Shown one piece after another: positions 59,662 through 64,000 of a stretch of 64,000 nucleotides of DNA. Both the position numbers and the translations under genes were made by a program. Numbering within the stretch: position 1 is the stretch's first letter; every line of letters starts with the position of its first letter. Origin of the DNA: Diplonema papillatum (Eukaryota > Euglenozoa > Diplonemea > Diplonemida > Diplonemidae); the NCBI GenBank assembly GCA_030068145.1, contig JAPJBO010000852.1, forward strand, positions 1 to 64,000. Direction: 5' to 3'. The notes below the pieces were generated by a model, which worked only from the letters and a program-made list of their open reading frames with translations, ran no database searches and was not told the origin of the DNA.

Positions 59662-61281
59662 ATGATGCTGCAAGCGGTCTTGCTGAGCGCCGTTGCACTC
59701 TCCACGTGGGGGACGGGAGGGCATGGCAACGGCGGTTCCTCGTACCCGTACACCCTGCCGGGTGATCGGCGGTGGCCGAAGCTGCGCCATTGGGCAAAGC
59801 TGGAAGCGCGGCTGGAGGGCAGCCTCGCAGTGCGGGGCAGCCAAGGGTACAACCTGACCGAGCTCTACCAAGACGGCATTTTTAACCGCCGGAACGGCGA
59901 GCCGCAGCCGGCGGCCATCGCGGTGCCGAATGGCGCGGACGACGTGCGGAGGCTGGTCCTGTTCGGGCGCAGACACCAGCTCCGCGTCGCCGTGTACAAC
60001 AGGGGGCACATGAGCGACGTCAGGAACACCGCGGACAACAGCTTGTTGATCCACATCGCGGGGATGAAGGGCGTCTCGGTGGACATGGACGAGCTCACCG
60101 TCACCGTCGAAGGCGGCGCGTCCTTCAACGAACTGGTCCCCGCTGTCGACGCTGCGTCCAACGGCACGTACGTGGCCCTGTCGGGCAGCGTCGGGACCAT
60201 AGGCGTCTGGGGCTGGGCGGTGGCTGGCGGGTTCGGGCCGTTGACGCAGATGTACGGTTTCGGGGTCGATGCGATCGTCAGCGCGACGGTGGTGACGGCG
60301 GAGGGTGCTGTCGTGACGGCGACCGCCGACAACGAGCACAAGGACCTGCTGTACGCGATCAGAGGCGGCGCGAGTACCTCGTTCGGCATCGGCGTCTCGC
60401 TGACCATGCGGCTCTTCCCGAACCCCGGTCCGGCGATGTCCGTCTTCGTCGGCACGTTCCCGGTGGTGACGCCCGCGATCACCGAGGGGTACGCGGCGGC
60501 TCTGAAGACAGCCCCGCACGGGGCGATCCTCTACTACCTGATCGCCAACCCTGGGACCCTCCGCATCAACGCGTTCTGCTTCGGCAGCTCGTGCCCGCGG
60601 TTCATGGCGGCCGTGAACGCGATCCCCGGGTGCACCTCGTGCATCAACTTCCCGTCGACGTTTCCCCTCGGGTTCCTGGGCATGTTCAGCGGCGCGTCGA
60701 TGGAGCGGTACAGCCAGTGGACCATGGGCGGCGCGAAGCTTGCGGATGTAGTCCCGCTTTTGACCGACGTGGCTGCGTGGGTCGAGCAGCCAGAGGAAGT
60801 TGCGATGAAGAAGGACTGCTGGGGCGGCGGGTACCTCGGTGGGATGTCGTCGTTCTTCGACCCGGAAGGTTGCAGCACGGCGATCTCGCCGGGTATGCGC
60901 GCGTCGCGCCTGTACCTTGTGTGTCTAACGTCGTGGGATGAATCGCTGGACGCCGCCGGCCGACAGAAGGCTGTCGATACTGTGACGACGTTCGAAGACG
61001 AAAAAATGCGGCCGCGAAGCCCGAGCGAGTGGGTCTACTGGAACGAGGCCCACCACGAGTTCTTAGGCGACTCTTGGAAGGTCCGGTACTGGGGGAGCAT
61101 GGAGACCTACAACAAGCTCCTCCGCATCAAGCTGCGTTACGACCCTACCAACTTCCTGACGTGCTACCACTGCGTCGGTTGGGACTACGAGCGGAGCGTG
61201 GCCGACGTCGACCCCAACCTGTGCCCTTCAACCAACTGCAGCTGCTCGAACAACCCCACGGGCGAGTGCTCTACCTTCTAG
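59662..61281 (+). CDS. secreted BBE-like FAD-linked oxidase 2, copy 2
   Basis: 539 residues, same signal peptide, His116 flavin site and BBE domain as 47376-48995. I find one amino-acid difference, Ser54 instead of Asn54. The truncated pseudocopy and oxidase 1 have Ser at this position, so copy 1 carries the derived state. Both copies are intact, so either gene could be expressed. Confidence 0.93.
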   Translation: MMLQAVLLSAVALSTWGTGGHGNGGSSYPYTLPGDRRWPKLRHWAKLEARLEGSLAVRGSQGYNLTELYQDGIFNRRNGEPQPAAIAVPNGADDVRRLVLFGRRHQLRVAVYNRGHMSDVRNTADNSLLIHIAGMKGVSVDMDELTVTVEGGASFNELVPAVDAASNGTYVALSGSVGTIGVWGWAVAGGFGPLTQMYGFGVDAIVSATVVTAEGAVVTATADNEHKDLLYAIRGGASTSFGIGVSLTMRLFPNPGPAMSVFVGTFPVVTPAITEGYAAALKTAPHGAILYYLIANPGTLRINAFCFGSSCPRFMAAVNAIPGCTSCINFPSTFPLGFLGMFSGASMERYSQWTMGGAKLADVVPLLTDVAAWVEQPEEVAMKKDCWGGGYLGGMSSFFDPEGCSTAISPGMRASRLYLVCLTSWDESLDAAGRQKAVDTVTTFEDEKMRPRSPSEWVYWNEAHHEFLGDSWKVRYWGSMETYNKLLRIKLRYDPTNFLTCYHCVGWDYERSVADVDPNLCPSTNCSCSNNPTGECSTF

Positions 61282-64000
61282 TCAACACCGAAAAATACTC
61301 GAGGGACGGCCTTGTGCTTACCTCGAAGGAGGCTAGAGGGGGAGAAACAATACAACTAAACTAAAAGACCCACTTTGCGCTTACACCCGCCACTGAACCC
61401 AGATTCACTTGTGTTTCGTGTACAGCACATTACCGTCACTGCTGCTGTGCGCTCGGATTGGCGCCGCTCAAGCGGCCACCTTAAGTCACTCGTTTGTTTG
61501 TAAAGACTGGACGACACATACTACTACTAGTGCAGTCCATCGTCACAGATTGTTGCTGCATATCGGTGTAAGCGGAGAACGAATCGTGTTTGTATTGTAT
61601 TTTCCCCTCTACCTCTATATTTCCTCCCTTCCATCCCCTCCCCGTGGTACCAAACGTGGATACCAGTTTTTCCCGCTCGATCGAATAATGACCTTCAGCA
61701 CCCCCAAATACGCCCAGCCTGGTCCAAAACTGTGGTTTAACGTGCAGAAGAGTGCGTAATAATATTTTCCCAGCCTGAAACATGGCTGACTCAGTGTAAC
61801 CAAATCCCACTCAGGCGGAATCTTCTTTTTTGGCAGGGTTTGGTGCGGGTTTGTTTCAGTAGGCTTCGGGGCGGGCTTGTTTTGTGCAGGTTTTGGAGCG
61901 GGTTTCCCCCCCTGTGGTATGCGTATGCAGTTTTGAAAATATATATATATACATACGGCTGCATACGTATGCATATGTGGGGCTGTGTGAGGCCAGCCCG
62001 GCCTTCTGGCTGCTGCACGACGGGCCTATGAGTGTACGCGGTTGAGTCCAGCCCCAGAAGCTGGAGTTAAAGCTGGAGCTGAAAATCCGCGGTTGACCAG
62101 TACATGATGCTGGCGGTTTGGGGATCGGCGACCGCGACTCAATTAAGGTGCGGTCCACAGCGTCGCCACGTGAAGACCCCTCCATGACACCCACCACCGG
62201 CCAACGGGACACAGACAAAGAAAAAGAAAAGAAACGCGAACCCAAACAACTTCCGCCGGTGCAGTAAGCCTGCCTAAATAAATCAACTCGGGTGGGCAAG
62301 TCTGACACTTGCTGTCGTCGGAAAAAAATATATATAAAGTATATCGTCGACCGCACAAAAGTTCACTCTAAAAGAAGGGTTGATCGTCGGCAACACAAGA
62401 AAACGAAGCGCAAACAGAGTAAAAGAGAAAGCCGTTAACGGCTGACACTATACATATTCCTTTTACGGAAGCGCGTCTTTCAAAGATTTTTGACAAACAA
62501 AAAGAACGCTAGAAAATGGATTTTCAAGCGAACTTTAACCCTAATGAACATCTGAACGTCTGATGAACGAATGAACGTGCTGCAAACTGATTCATCCCGT
62601 TTCGGGACCGATGATAGTATGAACCAATTAGCCAATACCCCCCTGCAAGCGACCTGAGCTCGATAACGCGAAGACATGACACAGTGCGCTCTAGGAGGTA
62701 GTCACGAAAGAGAGCCGATGCAGACTATCGCCACAGATTCTTTGCATTCCGACTCGCTTACATTCCACGAGGCTCTACAACATTCGATCGGGCAGGAGGG
62801 AATTGGCTCAGTCCAAGAAAAAACCGTCGGAGAAAAGACCTGCCAAACGGAATCAAAAACAGCCGTCCGGCGGGCTACTTTGACACTTGCTGTTCCAAAT
62901 AGGGTGGGCTTATTGCTGATACTCGCTGTCTCTCAGGGAAGAGGAGCTCGTCACTCGCACGACCGTGAACGATGATGCGGACAGCGAGAATTGTTGATGC
63001 AGGTGCCTGCTCGTTCTTACGTCAAGCTGAATTCAGAACGGAAGTGAAACCGCCACGGTTTGCGGTGGCGAGCTTCTCATTGCCTCCAATCCTTTCAATG
63101 CGGAGCGGGCATGCGCCCCCGCTCCTCGTCTTGGAGGTTTCGGGACAAACCCGATCCATTTATTTCTTGAAAGTACGCTAATACTGCAGGGAATAGTTGA
63201 CTAAACCTCTTGAGTTTGTGATATTCACGGTTCGGGGAGTCGGGAGATTTTAAAAAGCCAAAAAAAAACAGGAACGACCCCGTTCGTGAGAAAAAGCGAA
63301 GAATAAGAACACTTTCTTGTTCGAATACGATTTCCGTCTGTTCCGGTAGTATCAACCTGCGTGACCTGGAGGGATAGGATGTAAATCCAAATTGGTGTTT
63401 CTGAACCGAGTCGTGCAACATGCGCGCGCAACCGAATCAACATACTTTGCATCCTGGCTGAGTCTCGCCAGAGTCCAGCCTGAGTCTGGGCGACTCAGGC
63501 AGACTCAGGCTGGACAGTATATATATTAGTGTCCGGGTCACTTCAGTGGGGCAGTGAGGGCCAAGAATCACAATCACAATTGCAATCACAAGGATTAAAC
63601 CCCAGCCACCTGGAAGGGCTAGTGATCTGGTGCTTTGGGCACCACCTCAAGAACCACATCACAAAGCTGTTGAGCACGACATACCCAGGTGCAACACAAC
63701 TTGTAAAGCTTACAGCGTTAGGTATAGGTAATTACCTATACTCAACGAACCGCGATTTTTGCGGTTCAGCGTTAAGTATAGGTAATCGCCTGCACTAGAC
63801 CAGCTTTAGGGTCCAATTTCAGGTGTTCAAGTTTTGTTTGCAACACTCAAATTCTGTCTGGTCAGGAGCACTTTAAATTTCAGTGCGTGGGGTCCCAATT
63901 TGTTGTCTGGTACACCATGCACATCTGCAAGCTGCCAGAGCCTCAGTGACCAACCACTGAAGTGACCAGGTGCAGTAGTTCAGTACCAGTACCGTAGTTC
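61282..64000. other. no gene; duplicate of 48996-51702
   Basis: C/M/IJ mosaic (61285-61631), repeat H (62268-62330), G-like phrase (62717), the GTCCAGCCTGAGTCTG hairpin (63471-63515, arms 16 bp here) and the 56-bp hairpin (63732-63787). Small insertions relative to copy 1 show that no long frame is conserved. Confidence 0.7.

Larger units (their letters stand above)
56942..64000 (+). repeat. segmental duplication, copy 2 (continues past window end)
   Basis: Direct repeat of 44656-51702. 12.3 kb separates matching points, so the unit may be a 12.3-kb tandem repeat whose second copy is cut by the window. Confidence 0.95.

Overview
The window looks like nuclear DNA of a single-celled eukaryote whose genome is very rich in repeats. 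Four things support this. There are long uninterrupted genes for secreted enzymes. A tRNA gene ends in a run of T. Fragments of nuclear-type small and large subunit rRNA are present. Retroelement and foldback-transposon sequence is abundant. The SSU fragment (6180-6632, minus) begins with the universal eukaryotic 18S 5' end. It continues with wording (CAAGGACCAAGCCATGC, then AGTCTCAG) that I recall as closest to Euglenozoa (euglenids, diplonemids, kinetoplastids). That placement rests on memory of rRNA alignments and is tentative. I saw no convincing cis-introns in the intact genes.

Layout. 1-10.8 kb: a mosaic of nested short mobile elements and tandem arrays, ankyrin-repeat scraps, SSU and LSU rRNA fragments and one tRNA. 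10.8-15 kb: a secreted type-B carboxylesterase gene (12718-14376), with three 5'-end partial copies before it and one 3'-end partial copy after it. 15-19.8 kb: mostly non-coding, with miniature elements. 19.86-24.4 kb: a tandem array of roughly nine copies of the 5' end of a berberine-bridge-enzyme-like (BBE-like) FAD oxidase gene, running straight into the intact gene (22784-24406). 24.4-40.8 kb: repeat mosaic, including two adjacent foldback transposons (34304-36574 and 36578-38120) whose inverted ends are arrays of palindromes. 40.88-43.17 kb: a retroelement with one RT/RNase H ORF and split direct repeats. 43.3-45.2 kb: two inverted, partial RT copies of a second family. 44.66-51.70 kb and 56.94-64.0 kb: a direct, almost identical segmental duplication (offset about 12.29 kb), each copy holding a second BBE-like gene (47376-48995 and 59662-61281) preceded by a truncated pseudocopy. 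51.7-56.9 kb: the stretch between the duplicates, with a 97-nt hairpin, a palindrome cluster and a third foldback-type transposon (54044-56484) carrying a small ORF.

How the genes fit together. The intact cellular genes all encode predicted secreted enzymes: one carboxylesterase and three BBE-like oxidases. This suggests extracellular digestion or modification of organic substrates, but no pathway can be named. The same event recurs at three loci: the 5' end of a secreted-enzyme gene is duplicated and cut off in frame shortly after the signal peptide region. Several insertions can be dated relative to each other because unoccupied paralogous sites lie elsewhere in the window.
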